Below are positions 1 through 10,735 of a stretch of 64,000 nt of DNA, piece after piece. Position 1 is the first letter of the stretch; every line of letters starts with the position of its first letter. The position numbers and the translations under genes were made by a program. Under the pieces are notes generated by a model. That model ran no database searches, had not been told where the DNA came from, and saw only the letters and a list, made by a program, of their open reading frames with translations. Source of the stretch: Leptidea sinapis (lineage: Eukaryota > Arthropoda > Insecta > Lepidoptera > Pieridae); NCBI RefSeq assembly GCF_905404315.1, contig NC_066276.1, forward strand, positions 13,224,001 to 13,288,000, read 5' to 3'.

Positions 1-905
1 CTTCCCCTTAGCATTAACCTTGGCACACTATTCCCTCACCAAGATGTGACCCTTATTTTGTTTATCAGATGGTTTATTTTGCAATAGCTTTCAGATACAT
101 TCGCTCAAATCATCCTAATTAATTAAGCAATCTATTAATACACGTAAAATAAACGCATTGACAGAACGCTGCGCGCGCGCCAAAATCGCGCTGATTAGAG
201 TTTCCCGGAACTGATGATGAAAATATAATCGATTCATCTTTTCGACCCAAAATAATGTTTAATGAATGAAAGCCTCTGCAAGAATACGTAATCTGTTTGG
301 TGTTGCAAGTATGGTCGCAATTGATCAGTTCCCATCAGGTGGTTCAAGAGTTCGATTAACTTCCTCTTAGTTCTTACTGGTCGTTGCAATGACATCATCA
401 ACCAATGGCCAGTGGATCTGATGATTCTCATAATAAAAGTCTCTTTGTTAATAGGAAAATGTGACGAAATTAGCAGATGATCTACATTCTTTTGAGCGGT
501 GTCATTCTATTTGCTTTATATTTATTTGACCCCTATCTATCGGCGTCCTCCATGTCCGATTTACTTGAAAATATACACTTGTGACAAAGACCGATGAATA
601 TTACTTCATAATATTTTCATAACATCGGTCTTATATCCTCTACAGAATAATAAGAAGTCGAGTCTTAATTTTTAGCACTTCTTGTGCTGTTTTAAAACTG
701 AAAAACAAGAAAAAATTGCAATGTCTGTTCTCTGTTTCAATTATAATAAAGTGGAATGTATGTTGCTATAATAGTATGTCTCCTTATACATTTTTTTTGG
801 GCTTGTTAATAAAGCGTTTTTTTTATTACCGAGATGCTGCTAATGCAGCACAATAGATTGTAAAACTTTCAATTTTCTTGGCATAAAGTCATAAAAATAT
901 TACAG
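1..905. other. Intron of AP-1-2beta, no gene recognised
   Basis: AT-rich sequence upstream of the first visible adaptin exon. A 65-codon - strand frame at 234-431 contains LLNHLMGTDQLRPYLQHQT, which I do not recognise and which is more likely a decayed element than an exon. No adaptin exon was found here. Confidence 0.4.
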
Positions 906-998
906 GTATGGATCGTGGGAGAGTACGCAGAGCGAATAGACAATGCTGACGAATTATTGGACTCATTCCTGGAAGGATTTCACGATGAAAATGCTCAG
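906..998 (+). CDS. AP-1-2beta: AP-1-2beta exon a (trunk helices)
   Basis: Thirty-one codons between an acceptor (ATTACAG) and a donor (CAG|GTAAAT), phase 0 at both ends. They encode the highly conserved adaptin segment WIVGEYAERIDNADELL, part of the alpha-solenoid trunk that packs in the adaptor core. It is the first exon of the gene visible here; the preceding exon is outside the window or not recognisable in positions 1-905. Confidence 0.95.
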
Positions 999-1429
999 GT
1001 AAATGATATTTTGATTGTATATTTCTTACATGTTGTAGGATAGAAGCGTCTTTGGATACCGGTCGTAGGGGTAAGACAGTGGCGCCACTTTCTCCTCTCC
1101 TCCTCACTGTGAATCTGCATCCTGCAAGCACTATTTGGTTTCCGTTTAAAATGTGCTCTACCGAATGAAATTTTAGTGTAGACGCCCATTTTGACCAAAT
1201 CGTATCTCAACTTAGGTAAAAATGGTATTTCATTCTGCCAATCATGATACACTTATCAAAGAAAAATTATTAACTAATTATCTATTAAATACAAAACGAC
1301 ATGTATCAGATCCATCCGGGATGCATACAGATCGGGGTGTATCAAGGTAGGGCGTGTAAAATGATCGCATATCAGTTGGCGTTCACACTAACGAAATTGA
1401 TACACGTCAATGCTCGCATCGGAGGTCTG

Positions 1430-1965
1430 TTACAATAGGGATCCTTCTCCTCGCGTCGTTTTCCTCATTACTGAGGGTCGTGACTCCCCCGCTGCGTCAG
1501 TTTCTCCCGTACGATTCCCCTCCATCTGCTGCGATCCTTAGCCTTATGAAGGGCATCATGGAAGTTGATGTTCAGAGAAGATCGTATTTGGTCCGACCAT
1601 CTCGTGGGACTGCGTCCTCTTGGGTCGCCTGCCATCTACCCTGCCTGTCACCATCAGCTGTTCAAGATTATGACCCTCTTTACGAGCAATATGTCCGAAG
1701 AGTTCCAGCATCCTACGAAGGCATATTGTGGAAAGTCTAGTTTTGACGTTAAGTACTCTTAGAATAGACACGTTGGTGCGAGAGACGGTCCATGGAATCA
1801 GTAGCATATTTCTCCAGCGCCACATTTCAAAGGCGTCTATTCGGTCTCTGTCGGCCTTTGTCCAGGTCTCCGCCCCATAACTGAATATGGAGAAAACTAG
1901 CGAGGCATAGATACACAGGAATGATATAAGTGTGGACCCAGCTTTAGATGAACAGTGCATCTTAC
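1430..1965 (-). mobile_element. LINE remnant, reverse transcriptase C-terminal part
   Basis: The - strand frame 1960-1556 encodes LVFSIFSYGAETWT, RDRIDAFEMWRWRNMLLIP and RRMLELFGHIARKEGHNLEQ. These are hallmarks of the region after the catalytic core in non-LTR reverse transcriptases of RTE-like type (GAETW, IDAFEMW, FGHIxRK). The element is truncated 5' and lies in AP-1-2beta intron 999-2205. Confidence 0.85.
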
Positions 1966-2205
1966 CATCAGGTTACTGTGTAATAATAATAATTACAATA
2001 TGAAAAACCTAATAATATTAAACTTTGTATGTTTTCTTATTAATCTACCTAAAAATAAAGGTATTTTTAAATTATAATTATAATAATATGGATAATGCAT
2101 AATATTTGGTCTCATATCATATGTTTTTCATTTTGATTGTACACAATTATTATTACAATATAAATTAGTGTCTTTCTACTAAAGTTTTGGTTAATTTCAT
2201 TTCAG

Positions 2206-2327
2206 GTACAATTACAATTGCTTACTGCAGTTGTAAAGTTGTTCCTGAAGCGGCCAGCGGACACTCAGGCTCTCGTGCAACATGTGCTCAGCTTGGCTAC
2301 ACAGGACTCTGACAACCCAGACCTTAG
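2206..2327 (+). CDS. AP-1-2beta: AP-1-2beta exon b (trunk)
   Basis: The exon follows a TTTCAG acceptor and ends ...CTTAG|GTAATA, leaving phase 2 (AG of an Arg codon). It encodes VQLQLLTAVVKLFLKRP, then the conserved block LATQDSDNPDLR of the beta-adaptin trunk. It is continuous with the exon ending at 998 and with the exon starting at 4899. Confidence 0.95.
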
Positions 2328-2346
2328 GTAATACGTGCAAATCTTA

Positions 2347-3470
2347 TATCTTCAAACGAGCAATTCTTGTAAATATATATAGAAATATATAATATATATA
2401 TTTCATAAAATTTTGTATACAGGGGTTTTCGGGGGCGATAAATCGATCTAGCTAGGAGGTCTACTCGCAAAATCGACAACGATATATTCGGAACGATACG
2501 ATAATACTCCGAATATATCGCACCTACCGTACTCTAACAAATGTTCGTATTCCCATATCGTTTATCGTAACAACATCGTACCCATAGACTAATATTTTGA
2601 TTTTTTTACGATCTTAGAGTGAATGAATTATGCGCAAACCTTGAAAAACTATATATTATCAGTGCTATGTCGCTGATATGTGTCAAAAGTCAAAACATAG
2701 CTTAGGCGTTAAGGACCATGCCAGACTCCATCACCAATTTAGTATCATTTACACAAAATGTAAATATTCAAAAATTATGTAATGAATATAATATAACCAT
2801 TTAAAATTGAATAAGTAATACAAAACTTGCGGAAAATAAAAGGTAAAAGAAAGTAACTCAACTCTTCTCGTCGACTGCCTATTTCTCAGGCGGCCATTTG
2901 CATTACTTTCTACGCATAAACGATCAACATAATGACTTTAATTTCTTGGTTGTAAAAAAATTCCTATTCAAATAGTAAATCACATATAATTATTTTAATA
3001 ATATTTATTAAGTATGTATATTGTATGGCAAATATATATATACAACTTGAAACGATAATAACAACGACAGCCTAGAAGGTGTCGTTGAGATTATCGTAAA
3101 AGTGACGTTTGATTATTTATTAAATTAGAATATTCGTCTCAGACATTTTCGACTAAGAATAGGGTTAGTACCGATAATATCGAAAAATGTTTCGTTCGTT
3201 CAATCATCGTTTAGACATTGAATACGATGTAACTAAGAGTAGGATTTGACGCGACTAATGCAACGATATATCGAATATCGATTTTAGGAGTAGGCCCCCA
3301 GCTTTTAATTAATAAAATGTAGTTTTATCCGTGTTTTAACGAGAAACAGCTACAATAACATTAGAATATAAAGGTAAATTTCGCCACTATATACAAGACT
3401 AGAATAGCTCAGATGGCACATTGGGTGATCCGGAAAGCAGCAGACCCCGGTTCGAATCAATCCAGATATT
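2347..3470 (+). mobile_element. Dispersed repeat interrupted by a nested TIR element
   Basis: The left part (2347-2454) has CAAACGAGCAATTCTTGTA and GGGGGCGATAAATCGATCTA. The right part (3300-3470) has a tRNA-like stretch, AATAGCTCAGATGGC ... GACCCCGGTTCGAATC. The same order, uninterrupted, is seen at 60265-60450. The copy here is therefore split by the 845-bp element listed next. It is non-coding. Confidence 0.6.
2455..3299. mobile_element. 845-bp non-coding element with about 30-bp TIRs
   Basis: The left end GGAGGTCTACTCGCAAAATC and the reverse complement of the right end GGGGGCCTACTCCTAAAATC match over about 30 bp, continuing into CGATATAT. The interior is rich in CGATAT-type short palindromes and has no long frame. 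It fits a MITE-like DNA element. Target-site duplication is unclear. Confidence 0.6.
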
Positions 3471-4299
3471 AAATCATTATACATACAAACCTGACTATAT
3501 CCCATATGGGTAATAGCCTAACTTTCCATTTTCCACAATCTTGGTATACCTTCCCAATTCCTCCCATTCACGACAACCCTTTACTTTATAACTCCATCTG
3601 TGGTGAGGTAGATATTTTAAAGATTCGCTACCTGCGTTTAAAAAATATGTTACGACATTATTAGGCGCCAAATGACTTATGTTCTTCTTCTTTTTTTTTT
3701 CTTTTCAAAATCGCATGTATCTTGATTTTGTATTTTTTTTATTTTATATTATTGTGTCACGAAAGTAAAGACTGTGCATGTTGTGACACTTTAATTTGTT
3801 GTACATTGAACTCATATTTTTATTTATTTATTTATGTAATAGGTACACACAACAGAATAACAACAAATGCATAATAAACAAAAAAAACTATCAGCTAAAT
3901 ACAAGATAGGCTGCAACTCCACGAGGGTGTGTACTCAGCATGTTTAGCATAAATTAATAACTATGAAAATACAACAATAATAGCGATTTTAAAACTAGCT
4001 TTAGGTAATGTAGTATTATAAAAAAAAGGCAGAGAAAATATATATTTGGACAAATAGAAGTGAATAATTATGGTAATAATATTAAGATTTAAAAAAAAAC
4101 TAATTAAGGAATTTATATAAACTAGATTTCCATTTACAAACAGATGAACTGTGGATGTCAGGTACTTCACTGATTTCAAGTAATAATAATAATTTTGTTT
4201 ATATTCAATATATTTAAGCGTATTAGAATGTAACAACTACTGGCTGTCTTTTAAATAAATAAATCCTTTTATGCCAGCTCTCTAATCTAGGTTCTTCAC
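3471..4299. other. Intronic AT-rich stretch, no gene seen
   Basis: Low-complexity AT-rich DNA within an AP-1-2beta intron. A 91-codon - strand frame (4236-3961) is Tyr/Ile/Phe-rich, as expected of translated AT-rich noise. No homologous domain recognised. Confidence 0.5.
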
Positions 4300-4570
4300 C
4301 TGATATATATGTATATATATGTCCGATGTGGGAGGACATATCTGAGCCTCAATAGCTCGAATACGAAGACTGAGGCTGAGATTTGTAGAGCGTAGCTTAG
4401 ACTTAGCTCAGACTTATCTAGTGAGTTAAGTCGAATCTATCGTATAAGCTTAAGCTTAGCTCGCCCTTTAGTCCACAATAACGACGTCTCATAATCTGAG
4501 CTGCCTAATCTCAATTTTTTTCGACGCTTTCACAGCTGTCATAGTCTATCTAGACGTATTAGTGATGTAA
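4300..4570 (-). mobile_element. Copy of the GTCTAGATAGAC TIR element
   Basis: The right end CACAGCTGTCATAGTCTATC followed by TAGACGTATTAGTGATGTAA is the inverse of the left end of the element at 44844. The rest is diverged (GAGGCTGAGATTTG, TAGCTTAGACTTAGC). It is probably a related non-autonomous DNA element; the left border is uncertain. Confidence 0.5.
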
Positions 4571-4589
4571 GGGCGTCGCTTTTCAAATA

Positions 4590-4750
4590 TTGTATTTCGC
4601 CATGAACCAACGTTACCCTCAACCAACGTTTTCCGGCGACCAGATCGTCGGTACATCTTGTGGGGGCCTACCAACACTACGTCTTCCGGCACGTGGTCGC
4701 AATTCGAGGACTTTACTGCCTCAACGGCCGTCGAGCTGTGTGAAATTACT
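4590..4750 (-). mobile_element. RTE-type LINE 3' fragment
   Basis: Contains GACCAGATCGTCGGTACATC, GGGGGCCTACCAACACTACG and GTCTTCCGGCACGTGGTCGC. The same phrase family is at 57950-58125 (GACCAGATCGTCGGTCCATG). These are 3' segments of a very common lepidopteran RTE-like LINE, here in antisense to the adaptin gene. Confidence 0.65.
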
Positions 4751-4898
4751 ACACTTTAAAAAAAATCATCAAAGTAATCAATACTTTAGGCTTAATTCTG
4801 AAGTAACTTATCAGTTATTAATAAGTTACTTCAATAATAATATTTTATTAAAAAAAATGACTCATATTTAAAACATGCACTCTTTATGTACAAAATAG

Positions 4899-5089
4899 AG
4901 ACCGCGGTTTTATATACTGGCGCCTTTTATCCACGGACCCGGCCGCTGCCAAAGAAGTGGTTCTCGCTGACAAGCCACTCATTTCTGAAGAGACAGACTT
5001 GCTGGAGCCGACTCTGCTGGACGAGCTCATCTGCCACATTAGCTCGCTGGCTTCCGTCTACCACAAACCGCCAACTGCGTTTGTTGAAG
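4899..5089 (+). CDS. AP-1-2beta: AP-1-2beta exon c (end of trunk)
   Basis: The exon starts after AATAG and completes the Arg codon, giving RDRGFIYWRLLSTDP, then KPLISEETDLLEPTLLDEL and the segment ending HKPPTAFVEG. These are near-invariant beta-adaptin trunk motifs, at the boundary between the folded core and the hinge. The donor is GAAG|GTGGGT, phase 1. It lies about 150 bp downstream of an RTE-like repeat fragment. Confidence 0.95.
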
Positions 5090-5557
5090 GTGGGTACAAG
5101 TGGATTTACCTACTTCGCAAACAGTTACTTGTAATGTTGGGGCTGGTTTTAAATGTAGGGGGGTTTTAGTACATTCTATCTTTTAGTATAAGATCGAGGG
5201 GCAGTGCGTAGTGTACGTACTGTGGTAAGTTTTGCCAAGAGTTCCTGCATTAAATTAGCATATATAGCAGCTGTACAGATCAATGGTGGATTTAAAAAGT
5301 TTAATTAACTTTTCTGTACTTAAATAAACATATCTGACTTAGATCTGTTACAGCTTATAGTCTATCAAATTTATAAGTTTCACAGTTCACTGTAAGAATA
5401 AGAAACTCATTAAAATGAGACGAAGTGACATGAAACTAATTGTCACTTTTTTTTATCTATATTATCAGTTTCAGCATTTTACATAGTATTTTATATGATG
5501 TATGTAGAGTGATACAAGAAAATTACTTAAATGTTATGATTTCCTTGTGTACTAGTT

Positions 5558-5817
5558 ACATTAGTCGACCTCTACTCATAACAATCACCACATACCAAAA
5601 TATAAAATATTACAAATCTTAACGCTAAGAGTTTACCCACACACAGACATTAATAATTAAGAAAGAAGAAATAAAAACATTTATTTCACATTAGTCGACC
5701 TCTACTCACAACAATCACCGCATACCAAAATATAAAATATAACAAATCTTAACGCTAAGAGTTTACCCACACACAGACATTAATAATTAAGAAAGAAGAA
5801 AGAAAAACATTTATTTC
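5558..5817. repeat. 130-bp tandem duplication, two copies
   Basis: Positions 5558-5687 and 5688-5817 are about 97 percent identical, both starting ACATTAGTCGACCTCTACTC and ending AAAACATTTATTTCA. The few differences (for example ATTACAAATC versus ATAACAAATC) show that the copies have begun to diverge. It lies in the intron between 5089 and 6876. Confidence 0.9.
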
Positions 5818-6104
5818 AAGACACACAATTAAATGAAGCAAATTAAAAAAATAAAAACATGTGGTGTATTAAAAAGGAGCCACTCAGCATGTGTTTTAAC
5901 ACAAGTGTGTTGTAATGCTGATCTTTTCTGACACATGAACCTCAAGGGCGACACCTCGCCTGAATACAAATAAACTTAAAAACGATTAACTACTAAACTT
6001 ATTACTGTTCTTTATAATTCAATGGTTTGTTTTGACCGGCAACAGATTAGTATGTTGACATCTTGCATTACTTCAATCAGTTGAACCATTTCCCTTGTAC
6101 AAAA

Positions 6105-6870
6105 AAAACAAATACAAAATCATTTATTTCGCACTTTACATGTACAAATTAACATTTTATACTGACCCCCACACTAGGCGTTGCCTGTCTCGTTGGGGAA
6201 ATAGTAGAATTAACAGAAAATAAAGATATTCTTGCGGCTAGTGACAACAAGCTTATTACTAAAATTTAACTAATCATATAAAGAACTAAACTAACAGTAA
6301 TAACTATACAAGTATTAATTGTGTGTATATCTAGGTGAAAATGTGTGTATTGTGTATATGTGTATTTTTTAGGATTGTACCTTAAGAAGATTTTCAGTTT
6401 CCATATAGGATAGTTGTATTAAATATTTTGATAGAAGCTCTTTAGCCTTGAAGATGGAGTGTTCTTTAAATTTACCTAGCTGGACCAGTTTATTATAAAT
6501 CCGGGGGTACAAAAAGGTTGGAACGCGACATGCAAATGCAGCTTTGACAGTAGTAACAGTAGTAACATGCAATTTGTAAACTCGGTTTTTAAGCAATGTA
6601 TTGTACTCTTTTGAGTTCAGAGCTGTTTTGTGGACATCCATCGCCACTCTTATCAGGTAAAGCTTTCGAACGCTGAGCACCTGAGCGTCGCTGTACAAAT
6701 CATTCGTTGGGTATCTAATCGGTTTCCTCAAAGCGACTTTTAACACAGCTCTTTGCGCTCTTGCCAATTGGTGGAATTTGTACCTCCCCAGGCTAGATTG
6801 CAGTAATTTATGATTGATTGTCCGAGGGCTAAATAGATGCAATTTTAACATATAAAAACTGCTTAATGTG
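6105..6870 (-). mobile_element. 5'-truncated LINE (reverse transcriptase C-terminus) abutting an adaptin acceptor
   Basis: The - strand frame encodes LARAQRAVLKVALRKPIRYP, LYSDAQVLSVRKLYLIRVA and CRVPTFLYPRIYNKL, then a tail near MSYMETEN-type residues. This is the thumb/C-terminal region of a CR1/Jockey-group reverse transcriptase. The 3' end near 6105-6130 shows the typical AATAAATGATTTTG on the - strand. LINE-like coding is recognisable to about 6790, so the insertion lies within about 85 nt of the AP-1-2beta acceptor at 6875. Confidence 0.85.
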
Positions 6871-6875
6871 ACCAG

Positions 6876-6958
6876 GTCGCGGCGCCGGCGTTCGCAAGTC
6901 GTTGCCGCCGCGCTCTGGTGAAGACCCACAACCGCCGCCAACTGTAATACCTAATCAG
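6876..6958 (+). CDS. AP-1-2beta: AP-1-2beta exon d (start of hinge)
   Basis: The exon follows ACCAG and completes the Gly codon begun at 5089. It encodes GRGAGVRKSLPPRSGEDPQ and ends TVIPNQ before CAG|GTAAGA. Basic and Pro-rich residues here open the flexible hinge, as in animal beta-adaptins. The upstream acceptor has little polypyrimidine, and a LINE remnant lies within about 85 nt of it. The phases on both sides (1 in, 0 out) support the call. Confidence 0.9.
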
Positions 6959-7040
6959 GTAAGATCGTTCTTACTGAACTGAATTCTACACCTCAACAGT
7001 TATAACAAGTTGCTGGCACTTTTTTTAAGTATGTAAATAA

Positions 7041-7215
7041 AAAAAATAAAAGGAAGATAAACGAGCAAACGGTCACCTAATGTCAAGTGATCACCGCCGC
7101 TCACATTCTCTTACAACACCAGGGGAATCAGAGGAGCGCTGCCGGCCTGTAAGGAAGGTGTACGTGCTTATTTTTGAAGGTACCCATGGCGACATTTCTG
7201 GGGCGTAAAAATGAT
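7041..7215 (+). repeat. Dispersed repeat family B, copy 1
   Basis: Shares TCAAGTGATCACCGCCGC, TCTTACAACACCAGGGGAATC, GCCGGCCTGTAAGGAAGG and GAAGGTACCCATG with copies at 43574 and 53400. This is a common lepidopteran repeat. The copy is 5' complete but 3' truncated and carries no frame of note. Confidence 0.75.
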
Positions 7216-7276
7216 ACGTATGTTAAACCTACGAAGCTTACGTTTTTACTGACAATGATAAACAAAGGACAAACTG

Positions 7277-7311
7277 TTTGTGTGTGTGTGTGTGTGTGCG
7301 TGCGTGTGTGT
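7277..7311. repeat. (GT)n microsatellite
   Basis: An uninterrupted run of GT/GC dinucleotides directly downstream of a dispersed repeat. The - strand His/Thr-rich frame over it is only translated microsatellite. Confidence 0.9.
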
Positions 7312-7339
7312 ATGTCAGTGAGCGTATAACCCACCCTTG

Positions 7340-7980
7340 GACCTATAAGAAAAATTTCATTTAAAGTTATAATCTACAAATTTATAGCAGAGAGCTATTT
7401 CAAGTATTTATGGCTTTTTATTAAAAATATTTAAAGCTAATCAAAAAATAAAGCAATAGCAATACAAAACAGAAATTAAAAACACTAGACTATTTTGAAA
7501 CAACTTTTATGACCGAAAATTTGTGTGAAATAAACCGAGTCTATTTCGGCTCAGTTGTCATATCATCAATGCAAAGGCCCTTTCCAAATGTAGTATAAGA
7601 ATTCAACAAATGATATTACTCATTTGGGCGATCGATATGAGGCAAATTATTTTAAATTTTAAAATTTCAATGTACTCAAAACTTCCTTGCGCGAAGTTTC
7701 AATGTTGATACGATATGGGTGCCTTCAAAAAGGGTATCTACACCTTATTAGAATGTCGGCAACTTTTCTGTGGTGTGACGGTGGTGATCGTATGCTCGTT
7801 TGTCCTCATATACTATAAATATTGACCTCTAAAGTGCGATTTTCGAGAAATTCTCTTCCACTTCCAACCAAACTATGGAGGGAAGTGGTGATCACTTGAC
7901 AACAGGTGACCAGTGCGTTCCTTCATAAAAATATTAGTATAAACTTAACCTTATCTGTGTTTTAATGTATTTATGTGTAT
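7340..7980. other. Intronic stretch, no gene seen
   Basis: AT-rich sequence ending just before adaptin exon e. A fragment around 7880-7925 (GTGATCACTTGACAACAGGT) looks like the edge of an old dispersed repeat. No coding region recognised. Confidence 0.4.
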
Positions 7981-7983
7981 TAG

Positions 7984-8103
7984 GAGTCTATCATCGGCGA
8001 CCTCTTGTCTATGGATATTGGTGCGCCCCCCGCCCCCGCCCCCGCTGCGCCCGTCGCCCCCGCTTCCAATCTGGACCTGCTTGCGGGAGGACTCGACGTG
8101 CTC
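7984..8103 (+). CDS. AP-1-2beta: AP-1-2beta exon e (hinge, clathrin-box-like motif)
   Basis: Forty codons between TTAG and the donor GTGAGT. They encode ESIIGDLLSMDIGAP followed by an Ala/Pro stretch and NLDLLAGGLDVL. LLSMD fits the clathrin-box consensus (L-hydrophobic-x-hydrophobic-D/E) and sits where vertebrate beta subunits have LLNLD, so the hinge should bind the clathrin terminal domain. The exon is GC-rich against an AT-rich background. Confidence 0.93.
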
Positions 8104-8439
8104 GTGAGTATACTGATTGTACAACACGAACTCATACCCACAATTTCATCATTAATTATTTTGTCATTATTTTGCGAACAATGATATTTTTTAAGTACCT
8201 ATATCTGCCGAATGCTTAGGATCATTTAAACGTCTAGAACCTTCCCAACCTTTTCTTAGCACTTAGTCACCAGCATACATAGTAAAAGGGTTGCGAATCA
8301 GCTTTCGATCAACTTTAGCTTCTGTATTGGAATATTCTGGGAAGTAACAATTGAATGATGGCTCTTAATGTGTTCTTATATTTTTGCCATGTTTGTTTGT
8401 TTTTTTACTTTACATCATCCATAAGCACTTTTAATGTCG

Positions 8440-8800
8440 CAAACGTTGAACAATAAATGGATCTCCCCAATTTTGCCTAACCATTACTGAAGTTTGCAAA
8501 TAAAGGCGCGAAGTTTATCTTCAAATAAAAATACATTTGCAACATCTTCTGATATTTCCGGAACCTTGTAATTGTAAGTTTAATTTATTTAAGTGTGTGA
8601 AAGTATCAACAACATAAGCCAAATTTATCTGAAATGTTCGATCAGAAAACTGTTTTAGCAACTCATTCATTTTGTTGTTTGTCAGCTAGAGAAATCTCAA
8701 CCTCTGCCCCTGAGCTCATACAATCTTCCCAACATATTACCCTTCGATAGCCGCCTAACATCTGTGTGAAAGAGAAGCGCCGCATAGTCTCCATTTCAGT
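8440..8800 (-). mobile_element. hAT-type (ZBED-like) transposase remnant
   Basis: On the - strand one frame reads DVRRLSKGNMLGRLYELRG, then a stop. A second frame continues NNKMNELLKQFSDRTFQINL and AYVVDTFTHLNKLNLQLQG. These match the conserved middle of ZBED-like hAT transposases (RWLSKGNVLxRxxELR; DIFxHLNxLNxxLQG). Frameshifts and stops make it a pseudogene in the intron before exon f. Confidence 0.7.
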
Positions 8801-9038
8801 GCACAGTTTTTACTGTTTTTTTAGTATTTAAAGCGCTGCTTTTGATAACATTTACCATATTTATGGCGATTTGCATTGTATTTTTAAGGCATCCAGAAAG
8901 AGTCTTCGAAGCTAACGCCTGACGATATATGATTCAATTCCTTGCCTTAGAATTCTTCTGTTTTACTAACGTCGCCAGACCATTATAAAATCAAAATACA
9001 ATAAATTGTGGTTACTAATTTAATAATATGTTGTATAG

Positions 9039-9186
9039 CTCGGCGGAGGAGAGTCAAGCGGAGCGGGAGCAGTGCCGCCGGTGGGCGGAACAGCCGGCCT
9101 GTTGGGAGACATCTTTGGTGTGTCGGCACCTCCCGCCTGCTTCACGCCGCCCAAGCAGTGCTGGCTGCCTGCTGACAAGGGGAAAG
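9039..9186 (+). CDS. AP-1-2beta: AP-1-2beta exon f (hinge to ear)
   Basis: The acceptor is TTGTATAG and the donor AAAG|GTAACA (phase 1). The exon encodes a Gly/Ser/Ala-rich linker, then LLGDIFGVSAPP and KQCWLPADKGKG. The Trp-Leu-Pro-Ala segment leads into the first strand of the ear. LLGDIF resembles the acidic/hydrophobic clathrin- and accessory-binding repeats of the hinge. Confidence 0.93.
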
Positions 9187-9236
9187 GTAACAGCTTAACA
9201 TTGGGCAGAGCAGCTGGTTGGCTGTAGCATACTACT

Positions 9237-10190
9237 CCTTATACACAAGGTAGTCCTAAAGCCAATCTGGACTTACGGTATCCAGCTCTGGGGATCAGCA
9301 TGCAACTCCAACATTGCAATAATACAGAGAGCCCAAAATGGCATCCATAGAAATCCATCGAATTCCCCATGGTTCCTAAAAAACAAATGAACTTCATGAA
9401 GAACTTAAAGGAGATTGAAACGCTTTCATACATTCCTGGGCCCAGGTATTAACAAGATGAAAGTAGGACCATTTAAATAATCCGTAATAGAACATTTTGC
9501 AAGATTTGTCAATCTAGGAGCTGAGTAATCAAAGATATAAAAATGAGGTTGGGTAGGTAGTTAACAAGTCGGTAACTTAACGAATACAAAAAGAAACGAA
9601 TTGACAATGATGAAGAAAAGAAATGATCTGTCAGACTGTCATTGTCAAAATGAAGTTAGCGTTGAGGAACATGGATTTCACTATCGTTTCACTATCGAGT
9701 ATTTTTATGTAAATCGATTTATTGATTATAAAATAATTGTTCAGTTCTGTTTTTTCCTGAGAAAATAATATATTTTATTCATAATATGGTCATTTGCACA
9801 TAAACTGTACACCTCATTAATAATATTTAAATAAAACAACTGGATCTTAATATTATTTCAATCGATTAAATATTCACTCGATTAGATTTTAAGCGATTTT
9901 CTTTATTTTAATATTTTTTCGGTTTGTATATTGCAAATTGAGCTAGTTTTTTGTATTTCACATCAGAAAAAAATACTCTTTTTTTTAAGTATATTTCAAC
10001 TTGTTAACCATCAGGCCCAAAAGTATCAGTCTCCTTTAAAACAATAAAGGAAGAAATTAAACAATATTCTTCAAATTACAAAGATCGCCTAGCAAATCAC
10101 CCAAACCCATTGGCAGTGGAGTTACCAACTTTAAAGCATCCAAAAAGACTCAAGCGAAGTAGCATAGTCGAATTGGACTTAAATTAATTG
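9237..10190 (+). mobile_element. Jockey-type LINE fragments, interrupted
   Basis: At 9240-9420 a + frame reads KPIWTYGIQLWGSACNSN and IIQRAQNGIHRNPSNSPWF, the post-catalytic region of Jockey reverse transcriptases. At 10040-10190 another reads YSSNYKDRLANHPNPLAVEL then KRLKRSSIVELDLN and a stop, the Jockey ORF2 C-terminus. The 600 bp between them have no such homology, so a later insertion or decay separates the parts. Confidence 0.75.
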
Positions 10191-10424
10191 GAAGAAAGGT
10201 CGATGGACCCCTCTTCCGACAAAATTCTAGACATCTACACATCTGCTCATAGTTTGGGGACTGATTGCAGATATAATAGAGAAAAAAAAAATTTAATAAT
10301 CCCTTTCAATTGCACACTGAACGTTCGTTTGTTACAGCGGTCAGAAGTCAAAAGTGTATAATATAATATTGATACACTCTTGCCAAAAACTAGACATAGC
10401 TTGTTGTACTATGGTTTGAACACA

Positions 10425-10606
10425 GCGATATATTTAATACAATGTACTTACGTAAACAAACAGAAATACAAATAAACATCCATGACTGGGAAACAAACAT
10501 TCATATTCATCATATAAATGTTTGCACCTACGGGGATTCGAACACAGGAGCTCTAGCTCAGTAGGCAAGGTCACTAACCACTGGGCTATAGGGTGCTCAA
10601 TAGACT
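10425..10606 (-). mobile_element. tRNA-derived SINE
   Basis: The - strand reads TAGCCCAGTGGTTAGTGACC (A-box like) and GTGTTCGAATCCCCGTAGGT (B-box like), about 35 nt apart, with an A/T-rich body after it. This is the head of a tRNA-related pol III SINE. The cloverleaf is too imperfect for a functional tRNA. Confidence 0.75.
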
Positions 10607-10735
10607 TCATAATTTAATGGAATTTACGCGAAAGCAAAGTTGCATACTACGCGCTTCAAATAAAAATAGGAACGTCATTAACCTCTATCTTTCAAATGTC
10701 TCCTGAAAAGTACAGTTTGAATATCAATATTATGG

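Noticed and set aside
9239..9433. - strand 64-codon frame as an exon
   Set aside because: The + strand of the same interval carries clear Jockey reverse transcriptase homology; the - frame is its shadow.
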